NCBI GenBank assembly: GCA_021828245.1
Contig: JAKASC010000010.1
Location: 1 to 21,805, forward strand
DNA from: Acidobacteriota bacterium
GTDB lineage: Bacteria; Acidobacteriota; Terriglobia; UBA7540
DNA length: 21,805 nucleotides
Direction of reading: 5' to 3'
The translations under genes were made by a program, and so were the position numbers. Positions 7,170 to 15,359 of the stretch are shown in pieces; the stretch's first letter is position 1; each line of letters begins with the position of its first letter. The notes under the pieces were generated by a model, which worked only from the letters and a program-made list of their open reading frames with translations, did not search any database and had not been told where the DNA came from.

Positions 7170-7526
7170 TTGGGGTCGCAACCCGAGTCTCGCGATTAGG
7201 CGAAAGCAGAAGTAGCACAAGGTCGCTCACCTGCACCGGAGTCCTGTCATACCTCGATGATAATGTTCCCTTTTGTGCTCGATAGAAATGGGTTTTTCCA
7301 ACTGAAGCCAGAGAGCCGGAATTGCGTTCGGGCACGGGGCAAGGACGTGGCGTGGGAGAGGCCGGACGGGCAGGTGGGAATCGAGCGCCGGCTGAGCTTC
7401 CCTTCATGGGTAGGCAAGATTCTCTATTGAAGTGGTTGACGTAGATTCGGCCGTGGGGTTCGCCGCCTGACGACCGCGCCGGAAGGCTGACGCCCAAGGC
7501 CGGAAGAATTTCTCGTTGACGAGCGT
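7170..7526. other. about 360 bases without a convincing gene
   Basis: Only a reverse-strand reading frame of 110 codons (7165-7497) spans this stretch. Its composition (Pro, Arg and Ser rich) and lack of recognisable motifs or ribosome binding site suggest it is not a gene; a decayed gene remnant cannot be excluded. No RNA gene or repeat is recognised. Confidence 0.5.
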
Positions 7527-7547
7527 CCGGTCCCGCGTGAGGGACGG
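7527..7547 (-). terminator. hairpin just after the giant surface-protein gene
   Basis: Five bases past the stop codon, the minus strand can form CCGTCCC / GGGACCGG (one bulged G) around a TCACGC loop. The position suits a terminator, but no T run follows, so it may need a protein factor or be only a 3'-end stabiliser. Confidence 0.35.
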
Positions 7548-7551
7548 TTCG

Positions 7552-10500
7552 TCATTTCACCGTCAGCGTCACTGTGGTGCTGTGCGTGAGATTGGCGGAG
7601 GTAGCAGTGACGGTCAGCGTGTATGTGCCCGCCTCCGTGCCGCCGCTGGGTGATGGCGGAACAGCACTGCTGCTGCCACCGCCGCAGGAGGCCAACAACG
7701 CCAGCGACATCACCAGCAGGGCGAGCCGCACCCCCCGGAACTTGTCCTGACGCCTGAAGGGGTCGGCAACCATCCGACGACGCTCATAAAACGCCGCGGC
7801 CGCCAGCCCAGCCAGCACCATCGCCAGCCCCACCGGCGGCAGAAGCGGTGCCTTCGGGACCCGCGGCCCCGCCCCCGACGGCGCCGTGGTCGTCACCTCC
7901 AGCGTAGGCTCCACACTCCCGCTGCCCGTCAGCGTCACCGAACTCGGCGACACCGTACACGTTGCCTGCGACGGCGCGCCCGTGCAGGCGAATGAAACCG
8001 TCCCCGAAAACCCTCCTTCCGGCGTCACGTCCAGCAAGTAGCTCGTCCCCGCCCCCGGCGTCACCGTCTCGGAGGTGGTGAAAGTTCCCAGCGTAAAGTC
8101 CTGCCCCTCGCCCACCAGCGCCACCGTCTGCGGACTGTTGGGCGCGTTGTCGGTAATCGTCACCGCGCCCGTGCGGCGCCCCGCCACCGTCGGCGAAAAG
8201 GTGACTTGAATGGCACAACTGCCCGTCGCCGCCAATAGCGGCGGGCAATTGTTGGTCTCGGCAAAGTCTCCCGACGCCGCAATGCCGCTGATCGCAAGCG
8301 TCTGGTTGCCGTTGTTCGTCAGCGTAATCGTCTGCGCCGAACTGCTCTGCCCTACCAGCACCCCGCCCATGTCCAGGCTGGTCGGTGAAACGTCGGCTTG
8401 CCCGGACGCCGTCCCCGTGCCCGCAAGCGCCACCACCTGAACCCCCACGCTGTCGCTCACCGTCACCGTCCCGTTGCGGGTCCCCGTCGCCGTCGGCGTG
8501 AAAACCACCGCCATCACGCAACTCCCACCCGCCGGGATCGCCAGCGAGGCCGCGCAGGTCGTGCCCGTCGCCGCCAGCGCAAAATCGCCACTGACGACGA
8601 TGCTCGTCAGCGTGAGCGTGCTCGTGCCGGTATTGGTGAGCGTCACTGATTGCGCTGCGCTGGTTTGCCCCACCGACGTGCTCGCAAAGGTCAGCGACGA
8701 CGGCGTGAGCGTCACCCCCGCCGCCGTCCCCGTCCCCGAGAGCGCCACCGTCTGCTCTCCGCCCGAAGCGTCGTCGCTCACCGTCACCGTGCCGTTGCGT
8801 GTCCCCGTTGCCGTCGGCATGAAGACCACCGCAATTACGCAACTCCCCCCGGCCGCGACCGGACTCGAAATTGAGCAGGTTGTCCCTGTGGCGTCCACCG
8901 CAAAATCGCCGCTCGAAGCAATACCGGTCAGCGTCAGGCTGCTCGTCCCCGTATTCGTCAGCGTCACCGATTGCGCCCCGCTCGTCGTCCCCACCACCGT
9001 CGAGCCAAACGTCAGGCTCGAGGGCGTAAGCGTCACCCCCGCCGCCGTCCCCGTCCCCGAGAGCGCCACCGTCTGCGTCGAGCCCGCCACGCCGTTGGCG
9101 TTGTCCGTAATGCTGATCGTCCCGTTCCGCGTCCCCGTGGTGGTCGGTGTAAACGTCACCGCAATTACGCAACTGGCGTTCGGCGCCACCGCCGACGACG
9201 CCGAGCAGGTCGTCCCCGCCGCCTCCAGCGCATAGTCGCCTGTCACCGCCAGGCTTGAAAGCGTCAGGTTGCTCGTCCCCGTATTCGTCAGCGTCACCGA
9301 CTGCGCCCCGCTCGTCGTCCCCACCACCGTCGAGCCAAACGTCAGCGACGACGGCGTGAGCGTCACCCCCGGCGCAATGCCCGTGCCGCTCAGCGCCACA
9401 TCGAGCGTCCCCGCCGTCGCCGTATTGATGGCCAGCGTGCCCGTCCGCGTCCCCGTCGCCGTCGGCGTGAACGTCACCCCTATCGCGCAACTGCTCAGCG
9501 GCGCAAGCGCCGTCGTCGTCGCGCAACTCGTCGTCGTCGCGTCCACGGCAAAGTCGCCTGTCACCGTGAAGCTGGTGAAGCTCAAATTGCTGCTGCCGCT
9601 GTTTTCAATCGTCACCGTCTCGGCCGCGCTCGTCGTCCCCACCACCTGGCTGCCAAAGGTCAGCGAACTGCCGCTGGTGAAGCTCACCGACGCCGCCACG
9701 CCCGTCCCTGACAGCGCAATCGTCTGCACGCCCCCCGAAGCGTTGTCGCTTACCGTCACCGTGCCCGTGCGCGTCCCCGTGGTGGTCGGCGTAAACGTCA
9801 CCGCAATTACGCAACTGGCGTTCGGCCCCACCGCCGAGGACACCGAGCAGGTCGTCCCCGCCGCCTCCAGCGCATAGTCGCCTGTCACCGCCAGGCTTGA
9901 AAGCGTCAGATTGCTCGTCCCCGTATTCGTCAGCGTCACCGATTGCGCCCCGCTCGTCGTCCCCACCACCGTCGAACCAAACGTCAGCGACGACGGCGTG
10001 AGCGTCACCCCCGGCGCAATGCCCGTGCCGCTCAGCGCCACATCGAGCGTCCCTGCCGTCGCCGTATTGATGGCCAGCGTGCCCGTCCGCGTCCCCGTCG
10101 CCGTCGGCGTGAAGTTCACGGCAATCACGCACGTGTTGCCCGTCGTCGCCGGAAGCGCCGTCGAGGTCGAGCAGGTTGTCCCCGTGGGGTCAATGGCAAA
10201 TTCCGCGCTCGCCGTTAAGCTCGTGAAGCTGAGCGAGGAGGTCCCGGTGTTGGTCACCGTCACGCTCTGGTCGGCGCTGGTCGTCCCCACCACCTGGCTG
10301 CCAAACGTCAGCGACGTGACGCCGCCCGTCGAAACCTCGGGCGCTACCCCCGTGCCGCTCAGCGTGACCGATTGTGGACTGCCCGTCGCGTTATCGTCCA
10401 GCACCAGCGCCCCGGTCAGCGTCCCCGCCACCGTCGGCGCGAACTTCACCGCAATCACGCACGTGTTGGAGCTGGCGACGCCCGTGCCCCCAATCGCGCA

Positions 10501-13500
10501 AGTCGTCGCCGCTGCGTCTATCGCAAAATTGCTGCTGACGTTGAGCGCGCTGAAGACCAAGTTGGCGCTGCCCGTGTTGGTCACCGTCACGGTCGCATCG
10601 CTCGATTGCGCCCCCACCAGCACCGAGCCGAAGCTCACCGTCGTGGGGGAAACCGTGGCTGTGGTCCCCGACCCGGTCCCCGTAAGCGTTGCCGTCTGCG
10701 TCTGCCCCGCCGTCCCGCCCGAATTGTCCGTCACCACCAGCGTGGCCGATTCCGAAGCACTCACCGACGGCGTAAACGTCACGCTGATGGTGCAACTGGA
10801 ATTCGCCGCCAACGTCCCGTTGCAATCGTTCACCTGCGTGAAGTCCGCCGCGTTCGTCCCCGTGATGACAATACTCGCAATCGTCAGCGCCCCCGAACCG
10901 GAATTGGAAAGCGTGAACGTCTTGGCCGCCGTCGCCACGCCCACCGTCTGGCTGCCAAAGTTCCAGCTTGTCGGCGTCAGCGCCGCCGTGCCCGGCGGCT
11001 GCGTGATGGTGCCGTTGATGGTCAGGCCGTCCGAGGTGTTGAGCGTCGCCCCGGCCTCAAGCGTCACGTTGCCGTTGATAATGCCCGTGCCCCCCAAGGT
11101 CGCCCCGCTATCCACCGTGACCATGGGACTGGTCGAAGTGATGGTTGAGTTGGCGTAAAGCGTGCCGTCCACATCCAAGGTTCCCGAGCTGACCGTGGTC
11201 GGCCCGGTATAAGTGTTGGTCCCCGTGAGCACCAGCCGGCCCGCGCCGCTCATGGTCACGCTACCCGTGCCGGCGTTCGTTCCCGTGCCGCCCGAGCCGG
11301 TCAGGTCGGCAATCGTGTCGGAGACGGTTTCGGTTTGGCCCGACGCGGGCGCAAAGGTAATCGTGCAGTTGCCTTGAATGAAAATGCCGCTGCCAAAGGC
11401 TGAGCCGTTGCCTGCGCCCGAACCTCCGCCCAAGCCGGGATTGACCGAGTTGCCACCGATCGTAAGCGTGCCCTGGAAAGTGAGCGTGCCGCAGCCTTGG
11501 ACAAAGATCGCGCCGCCCGCACCCAACCCGCCGCCGCCGCCAAAGCCGCCGCTGCCGCCAACGCTAAAGCCATAGCCGCCGCCGCCGCCGCCAAAGCCGC
11601 CTGCGGCGCTTACCCCGCCACCGGCGCCACCTACCCCCCCGCCGCCGCCCCGGCCGCACGTGCTCCCTCCACCGCCGCCGCCATTGCTGCCGCCCGTACC
11701 GGCGGCAGAGCAGGTCCCGGCGTAGCCTGCCCCGCCGGACGCTGCGCCCGTAGCAATTCCGGGAAGCCCGTTCACGCTACTGCTGCTGCCGCTGCCGCCG
11801 GTCGCCCCAACACCCAGACCGCCGCCGCCGCCGCCATAGCCGCCGCCGCCGCCGCCGTTGCCGCCCATCCCGCCGCCGCCGCCGCCGCCGCCCGCGCCGC
11901 CCGTGGCGTTGTTGCTCGAAAGGTTGACATTCGAAAGCGTGAGCGTGGCATTATCGGCCACAAAAATCGCTCCACCCAATCCCGCGCCGCCGCCGCCGCC
12001 GCCAGACCCGCCCGCGCCACCTTGCGCCTTGCAGTTCTGCAAGGTCAAATTCTCAATGGTGACGTTCACCGGCTCTTGCGCCGAGCCGCCTGCCTGGAAT
12101 GCGCCGACAAAAAAGCAGCGGTACTGGCTTCCGCCGTCTATCGAATAGCCCGCGCCATTGATGGTCACCGTGGTGTTCGGCAAAAACGCCGGCGTATCCG
12201 CCGTCAGTGCAATGTCATTCTCAAACGTAATGTTGCTCGCACCGCCGGCGATGGTGCTGTCCAGCGCCGCGCCGCTCGAGACCAACGCCGTTCCCGTCCC
12301 GTTCGTGGTGATCGTGCCGGTAATCGTGCCATCGTTGTCGAGCGTTCCGCCGGAATTCACCGTGACGTTGCCGGTAACCGTCGCTCCTGAATCCACCTGC
12401 AACGTCGCCCCGCTTTGCACCGTGACGTTCGAAGTGATGGAGCCGCAAATCTCGAGCGTCCCCGCCGTGACCGTGGTCGCGCCGGTATAAGTGTTCGCGC
12501 CGCACAGCTTGAGCGTCCCCGCGCCGCTCATTGTAAGCGCCCCAGCGCCGGCGTTGGTCCCCGTGCCGCCCGAGCCGGTCTGGTCGGCAATCACGTCGTT
12601 GACGGTTTGGGTTTGACCCGCGCCGGGCGAAAAGGTGATGGTGTTATCGCCTTGAATGAAGATGCCGCTGCCAAAGGCCGAGCCGGCGCTGGCACCCGTG
12701 CCGCCCCCCGCACCAGCCGTGACCGTGTCGCCCGTTTCCGAAAGCGTTCCGTCGAAGGTAAGCGAGCCGCCTGCCTGAACGAAGATCGCGCCGCCCGCTC
12801 CCAGTCCTCCGCCGCCCCCGCCGCCGCCAGATGTCCCATTGCTCCCGCCAGCGCCGCCGCCAAAGCCCCCGACGCCGCCGCTACTAAAGCCCCCGCCGCC
12901 GCCACCACCAAAGCCACCTGCGCCGTCTGGGCCGCCGCCGCCGCCGCCAAAGCCCCCGCCGCCGCCGCTGCTGCCAAAGCTACCACCACCACCGCCGCCA
13001 AAGCGACCTGCTCCACCCGCAGAGATTGTCGCTGCGCCGCCGCCTACTCCGCCCCCGCCGCCGCTGCACGCGCTGGCCCCGCCCCCGCCACCATCGCTGC
13101 CGCCCGTACCCGCAGAGCAGGTCCCGGCGTAGCCTGTCCCGCCGGACGCTGCGCCCGTGGCAATCCCTGCCACGCCGTTGCCGGGGGTGCCGTTGCTTGC
13201 AACCCCGCCGCCGTCCGCCCCAACACCCAGCCCGCCCCCGCCACCCGCGCCGCCGCTGGCCGCAGCCCCGCCGTTCCCTCCCATGCCGCCGCCACCACCA
13301 AAGCCGTTCACGCCCCCCGAACTGCCCACGCCGCCCGCCCCGCCCGTGGCGTTGTTGCTCGAAAAACTGTCATTAACGAGCGTGACGCTGGCCTGATTCG
13401 CCACAAAAATCGCTCCGCCCAACCCCGCGCCCCCGCCGCCGCCGCCTGCTCCCCCGCCCGCGCCACCTTGCGCCTTGCAGTTCTGAAATGTCAAGTTTTC

Positions 13501-14049
13501 AATGGTCACGCCCACCGACTCTTGCGTCGAGCCACCCGCCTGGAACGCGCCAATAAAGAAGCAACGGTAGGCGTTGTTGCCGCTGATGGTGACCGTCCCG
13601 CCGCTCGTGTTGTCAATGATGACCGGCGCCTGAATCGCCGGCAGATCCCCTCCCAGCGTAATCGTCCCAGAGACAGTGATGTTGATGGTGTTCTGCTGGC
13701 CGGTGGGCGCCGGGTTGGCGTTCGATTGCGTAATCGCGTAGCGCAAATCCCCCGTGGTCCCGCTGCCGCTTCCGCCCGCAGCCGGCGTGGGAGAACTGTC
13801 CGTGAGGACGTTGACGGTGTAAGTGGTCTGCGCCCGCGCCCCCGCAGGAATCATGGCCAGCAGGAAAACCGCCAGCAGGGCCGCTCGTGGCACGGCCATC
13901 CTGGCCGTGAGGCCCCACGCGCGGGACGCCCGTGCCACACCCGTGCAGGTTGTAGCGCCGGTCTGCAACCGGCGACCATGCCGCTCATCGAGCGCCGCAA
14001 GAGAATTCCGGCGAGCATGGCCCGCCACTAGCGTGCGGATAGATTCCAT
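7552..14049 (-). CDS. giant exported choice-of-anchor-D (ASH) protein with glycine-rich beta-helix modules
   Basis: 2165 residues. The ATG at 14049 follows GGGAGGGGGAGG, so it is preferred over an ORF opening at 14097. A signal-peptide-like segment is late, residues 51-73, ending Ala-Gly-Ala-Arg-Ala. Then come two homologous beta-helix modules (about 158-540 and 640-965). Each has a Tyr-Arg-Cys-Phe-Phe segment, a Gly-Gly-Ala-Ile-Phe-Val strand, a long poly-glycine loop and an autotransporter-type beta-strand repeat (Asn-Thr-Tyr-Thr-Gly). Nine ASH/HYDIN-like domains of about 107 residues follow (about 1022-1983), each with a Cys pair. An Ig-like domain (1983-2060), a hydrophobic helix ending Glu-Arg-Arg-Arg (2067-2093) and a second hydrophobic segment ending Leu-Leu-Ala-Ser-Cys2122-Gly-Gly-Gly complete it, with a 43-residue tail. 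No barrel domain is present. It is likely a surface or periplasmic structural or adhesive protein, inferred from domains only. Confidence 0.92.
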   Translation of the reverse strand: MESIRTLVAGHARRNSLAALDERHGRRLQTGATTCTGVARASRAWGLTARMAVPRAALLAVFLLAMIPAGARAQTTYTVNVLTDSSPTPAAGGSGSGTTGDLRYAITQSNANPAPTGQQNTINITVSGTITLGGDLPAIQAPVIIDNTSGGTVTISGNNAYRCFFIGAFQAGGSTQESVGVTIENLTFQNCKAQGGAGGGAGGGGGGAGLGGAIFVANQASVTLVNDSFSSNNATGGAGGVGSSGGVNGFGGGGGMGGNGGAAASGGAGGGGGLGVGADGGGVASNGTPGNGVAGIATGAASGGTGYAGTCSAGTGGSDGGGGGASACSGGGGGVGGGAATISAGGAGRFGGGGGGSFGSSGGGGGFGGGGGGPDGAGGFGGGGGGGFSSGGVGGFGGGAGGSNGTSGGGGGGGGLGAGGAIFVQAGGSLTFDGTLSETGDTVTAGAGGGTGASAGSAFGSGIFIQGDNTITFSPGAGQTQTVNDVIADQTGSGGTGTNAGAGALTMSGAGTLKLCGANTYTGATTVTAGTLEICGSITSNVTVQSGATLQVDSGATVTGNVTVNSGGTLDNDGTITGTITTNGTGTALVSSGAALDSTIAGGASNITFENDIALTADTPAFLPNTTVTINGAGYSIDGGSQYRCFFVGAFQAGGSAQEPVNVTIENLTLQNCKAQGGAGGSGGGGGGAGLGGAIFVADNATLTLSNVNLSSNNATGGAGGGGGGGGMGGNGGGGGGYGGGGGGLGVGATGGSGSSSSVNGLPGIATGAASGGAGYAGTCSAAGTGGSNGGGGGGSTCGRGGGGGVGGAGGGVSAAGGFGGGGGGYGFSVGGSGGFGGGGGLGAGGAIFVQGCGTLTFQGTLTIGGNSVNPGLGGGSGAGNGSAFGSGIFIQGNCTITFAPASGQTETVSDTIADLTGSGGTGTNAGTGSVTMSGAGRLVLTGTNTYTGPTTVSSGTLDVDGTLYANSTITSTSPMVTVDSGATLGGTGIINGNVTLEAGATLNTSDGLTINGTITQPPGTAALTPTSWNFGSQTVGVATAAKTFTLSNSGSGALTIASIVITGTNAADFTQVNDCNGTLAANSSCTISVTFTPSVSASESATLVVTDNSGGTAGQTQTATLTGTGSGTTATVSPTTVSFGSVLVGAQSSDATVTVTNTGSANLVFSALNVSSNFAIDAAATTCAIGGTGVASSNTCVIAVKFAPTVAGTLTGALVLDDNATGSPQSVTLSGTGVAPEVSTGGVTSLTFGSQVVGTTSADQSVTVTNTGTSSLSFTSLTASAEFAIDPTGTTCSTSTALPATTGNTCVIAVNFTPTATGTRTGTLAINTATAGTLDVALSGTGIAPGVTLTPSSLTFGSTVVGTTSGAQSVTLTNTGTSNLTLSSLAVTGDYALEAAGTTCSVSSAVGPNASCVIAVTFTPTTTGTRTGTVTVSDNASGGVQTIALSGTGVAASVSFTSGSSLTFGSQVVGTTSAAETVTIENSGSSNLSFTSFTVTGDFAVDATTTSCATTTALAPLSSCAIGVTFTPTATGTRTGTLAINTATAGTLDVALSGTGIAPGVTLTPSSLTFGSTVVGTTSGAQSVTLTNTGTSNLTLSSLAVTGDYALEAAGTTCSASSAVAPNASCVIAVTFTPTTTGTRNGTISITDNANGVAGSTQTVALSGTGTAAGVTLTPSSLTFGSTVVGTTSGAQSVTLTNTGTSSLTLTGIASSGDFAVDATGTTCSISSPVAAGGSCVIAVVFMPTATGTRNGTVTVSDDASGGEQTVALSGTGTAAGVTLTPSSLTFASTSVGQTSAAQSVTLTNTGTSTLTLTSIVVSGDFALAATGTTCAASLAIPAGGSCVMAVVFTPTATGTRNGTVTVSDSVGVQVVALAGTGTASGQADVSPTSLDMGGVLVGQSSSAQTITLTNNGNQTLAISGIAASGDFAETNNCPPLLAATGSCAIQVTFSPTVAGRRTGAVTITDNAPNSPQTVALVGEGQDFTLGTFTTSETVTPGAGTSYLLDVTPEGGFSGTVSFACTGAPSQATCTVSPSSVTLTGSGSVEPTLEVTTTAPSGAGPRVPKAPLLPPVGLAMVLAGLAAAAFYERRRMVADPFRRQDKFRGVRLALLVMSLALLASCGGGSSSAVPPSPSGGTEAGTYTLTVTATSANLTHSTTVTLTVK
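9136..10118. repeat. near-identical DNA copies within the ASH array (642-base period)
   Basis: About 340 bases at 9136-9476 recur at 9778-10118 with only scattered differences, an offset of 642 bases or 214 codons, which equals two ASH domains. The segment encodes the Thr-Gly-Thr-Leu-Ala-Ile-Asn end of one domain and the Pro-Gly-Val-Thr-Leu-Thr-Pro start of the next. Similarity at DNA level points to recent duplication or gene conversion. Confidence 0.8.
11500..12025. repeat. GCC/CCG trinucleotide-rich tract coding for poly-glycine (module 2)
   Basis: Dense runs of CCG/GCC triplets on the plus strand are read as GGC/GGT glycine codons on the minus strand, with interspersed Ala, Ser, Tyr and Phe. 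It belongs to the giant protein's second beta-helix module and resembles PE-PGRS-type low-complexity sequence. Reading frames on the other strand here are artefacts. Confidence 0.85.
12695..13465. repeat. GCC/CCG trinucleotide-rich tract coding for poly-glycine (module 1)
   Basis: The longer of the two glycine-rich tracts in the giant protein. It has the same triplet make-up and the same order of landmarks as the tract at 11500-12025, including a Gly-Tyr-Ala-Gly-Thr-Cys segment, showing that the whole module was duplicated. Confidence 0.85.
13887..13974. repeat. cluster of three short palindromic repeats inside the 5' coding region
   Basis: Three hairpin-forming palindromes lie in a row. 13891-13909 is CACGGCCA-TCC-TGGCCGTG with perfect 8-base arms. 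13916-13934 is CACGCGCG-GGA-CGCCCGTG with 7 of 8 pairs and the same three-base loop on the other strand. 13956-13974 is CGCCGGT-CTGCA-ACCGGCG with perfect 7-base arms. The first two read as inverted copies of a GTGGCACGG... element. They resemble dispersed REP-like intergenic repeats, yet here they sit between the start codon and the signal peptide of the giant gene. Confidence 0.75.
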
Positions 14050-14127
14050 GACCTCCCCCTCCCTGCACCCAACCGCTACGGTGATAGCGGGTCTCAAAAT
14101 CCCCCCTGCGCCGCGCGATTGCGGGGG

Positions 14128-14156
14128 AGTATATCAGCATGGACAGACAAGCGCAA
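14128..14156 (-). promoter_or_regulatory. promoter of the giant surface-protein gene
   Basis: On the minus strand TTGCGC (14156-14151), a 17-base spacer and TATACT (14133-14128) with a TGA extended -10 context. The predicted leader is about 70 bases and contains a 6-base-pair hairpin (14073-14090) before the GGAGG ribosome binding site. Confidence 0.45.
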
Positions 14157-14232
14157 GGAAATTCGCGTCCAGGCGAGCCGAAGGCGCGGCATTTTTCCTC
14201 TCTGCCGGCTGCAAGGTGGTTTAGAATTCTTG

Positions 14233-15027
14233 ATGGATTCTCCGATGCCGGTGAAGGATTGTCCAAAATGCGAAGGCACGGGCTGGAGGCCCGTGGAGAG
14301 TGGCGGGGTGCGGCGCGTCACGCGCTGCGACTGCATGGGCGTCTCGCGCGCGGAGACGTTGCTGGAGCAGGCGCAGATTCCCCGGCGCTATCAACACTGT
14401 TCATTTGAGAACTTCCACATCCGATTGGAGAACGGACGGCCCAACCGGACGCTGAGCGAGGCGCGGCTGCTGGCTCGCCGCCTGGTCGAAGAATACCCCG
14501 TAGATTACGGGCTGTTGTTCATTGGACCGACCGGCGTCGGCAAGACGCACCTCGCCGTTGCCGTGATTCGAGAGCTCATCTCGCTCAAAGCCGTAGAGTG
14601 CCGTTTCCAGGATTTTCGTGAGCTGTTGAAGGCCATTCGCGACAGTTACAATCCGATTTCGGAAAGCACGGAGTTTAGAATCATTCAGCCGCTGGTGGAT
14701 GTGGAGGTGCTTTTGCTCGACGAACTAGCGGCCTTCAACCCCAGCGAATGGGTCAAGGAAACTCTTAGTTACCTCATCAACTCACGCTACAACCGCAAAA
14801 AGCTCACCATCATCACGACCACCCTGCCGCTGGGGCAACCTGCACGCTCCACCCCTGTGGCGCCGAGCGGCGAGGCCGTCCCCGACATTGACGCCGCCTT
14901 AAGCCAACTGGGGCCGACCCTCTGCTCCAGGCTCTACGAAATGTGCCGCCCGGTCGAAATCCATTGCGAGGACTACCGCAAGCAGATTCGACGCCAGCAG
15001 ATTTACGCGGACCCGGAAAATCCATGA
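14233..15027 (+). CDS. DnaC/IstB-like AAA+ ATPase with N-terminal zinc-ribbon-like motif
   Basis: About 264 residues. Cys10-x-x-Cys13 and Cys32-x-Cys34 near the N-terminus suggest a small zinc site. The ATPase core has Walker A Gly-Pro-Thr-Gly-Val-Gly-Lys-Thr (98-105), Walker B Leu-Leu-Leu-Asp-Glu (Asp163, Glu164), Pro-Ser-Glu-Trp-Val-Lys-Glu-Thr, and a C-terminal Ser-Arg-Leu-Tyr-Glu-Met-Cys followed by Asp-Tyr-Arg, all typical of helicase loaders. The usual sensor-1 Asn (Thr-Thr-Asn) is Thr197 here. No transposase is adjacent, so a role in loading the replicative helicase is more likely than an IS21 helper; this is inference. ATG at 14233 is preferred to a longer upstream frame from 14119; 14245 is an alternative. 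It is divergent from the giant gene and convergent with tRNA-Ser. Confidence 0.87.
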   Translation: MDSPMPVKDCPKCEGTGWRPVESGGVRRVTRCDCMGVSRAETLLEQAQIPRRYQHCSFENFHIRLENGRPNRTLSEARLLARRLVEEYPVDYGLLFIGPTGVGKTHLAVAVIRELISLKAVECRFQDFRELLKAIRDSYNPISESTEFRIIQPLVDVEVLLLDELAAFNPSEWVKETLSYLINSRYNRKKLTIITTTLPLGQPARSTPVAPSGEAVPDIDAALSQLGPTLCSRLYEMCRPVEIHCEDYRKQIRRQQIYADPENP

Positions 15028-15044
15028 CCATCGGCGTGGACCGG

Positions 15045-15078
15045 GTTGCCCCCGCACCCGATGGGAGCCGGGGCCAAC
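15045..15078. terminator. strong hairpin between the convergent ATPase gene and tRNA-Ser
   Basis: GTTG-C-CCCCG (15045-15054) pairs with CGGGG-C-CAAC (15069-15078), giving nine pairs and one C/C mismatch, and the loop holds an inner CCC/GGG stem. It starts 17 bases after the ATPase stop codon. No T tract follows on either strand, so it is a terminator or transcript-end structure with moderate support. Confidence 0.4.
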
Positions 15079-15146
15079 AGGCCTTGTCAGCCTCGTGATG
15101 GGTTTAGAGAGCCAAGATGAGAAGCCTGGCGCGAAGCCCACGGCGG

Positions 15147-15238
<92 letters not shown>

Positions 15239-15288
15239 GTCGGAAAGCTCTAGAAGATTTTCCGGCCGCGCCGATGGCCGCTCCCGCA

Positions 15289-15297
15289 AGTATATCA
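15289..15297 (-). promoter_or_regulatory. extended -10 element upstream of tRNA-Ser
   Basis: TGATATACT on the minus strand (15297-15289) is an extended -10 element, identical to the one before the giant gene. It is about 50 bases before the mature tRNA, so a 5' leader would have to be trimmed. No good -35 is seen. Confidence 0.35.
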
Positions 15298-15359
15298 TCC
15301 ACGCCGCGGAGGCGGGGAACATCACGGCGCCGGCGCTTCCGGGCGCGCGAAGCCCTCGG

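Noticed and set aside
7165..7497. 110-codon minus-strand frame downstream of the giant gene
   Set aside because: No ribosome binding site, no motif, and it overlaps the tRNA-Arg promoter. Kept only as a possible remnant.
11500..13465. Regularly repeated CCG-rich units considered as a CRISPR or minisatellite array
   Set aside because: There are no constant repeats with unique spacers, and the period follows glycine codons in an open reading frame.
8474..14031. Many long plus-strand reading frames (up to more than 500 codons) opposite the giant gene
   Set aside because: Their products are low-complexity (Pro/Ala/Arg-rich) complements of Gly, Thr, Ser and Val codons. The minus strand has clear domains, a signal peptide and a ribosome binding site.
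14102..14127. CCCCC/GGGGG inverted repeat considered as a leader attenuator of the giant gene
   Set aside because: The predicted transcription start falls inside it, so the transcript would lack one arm.
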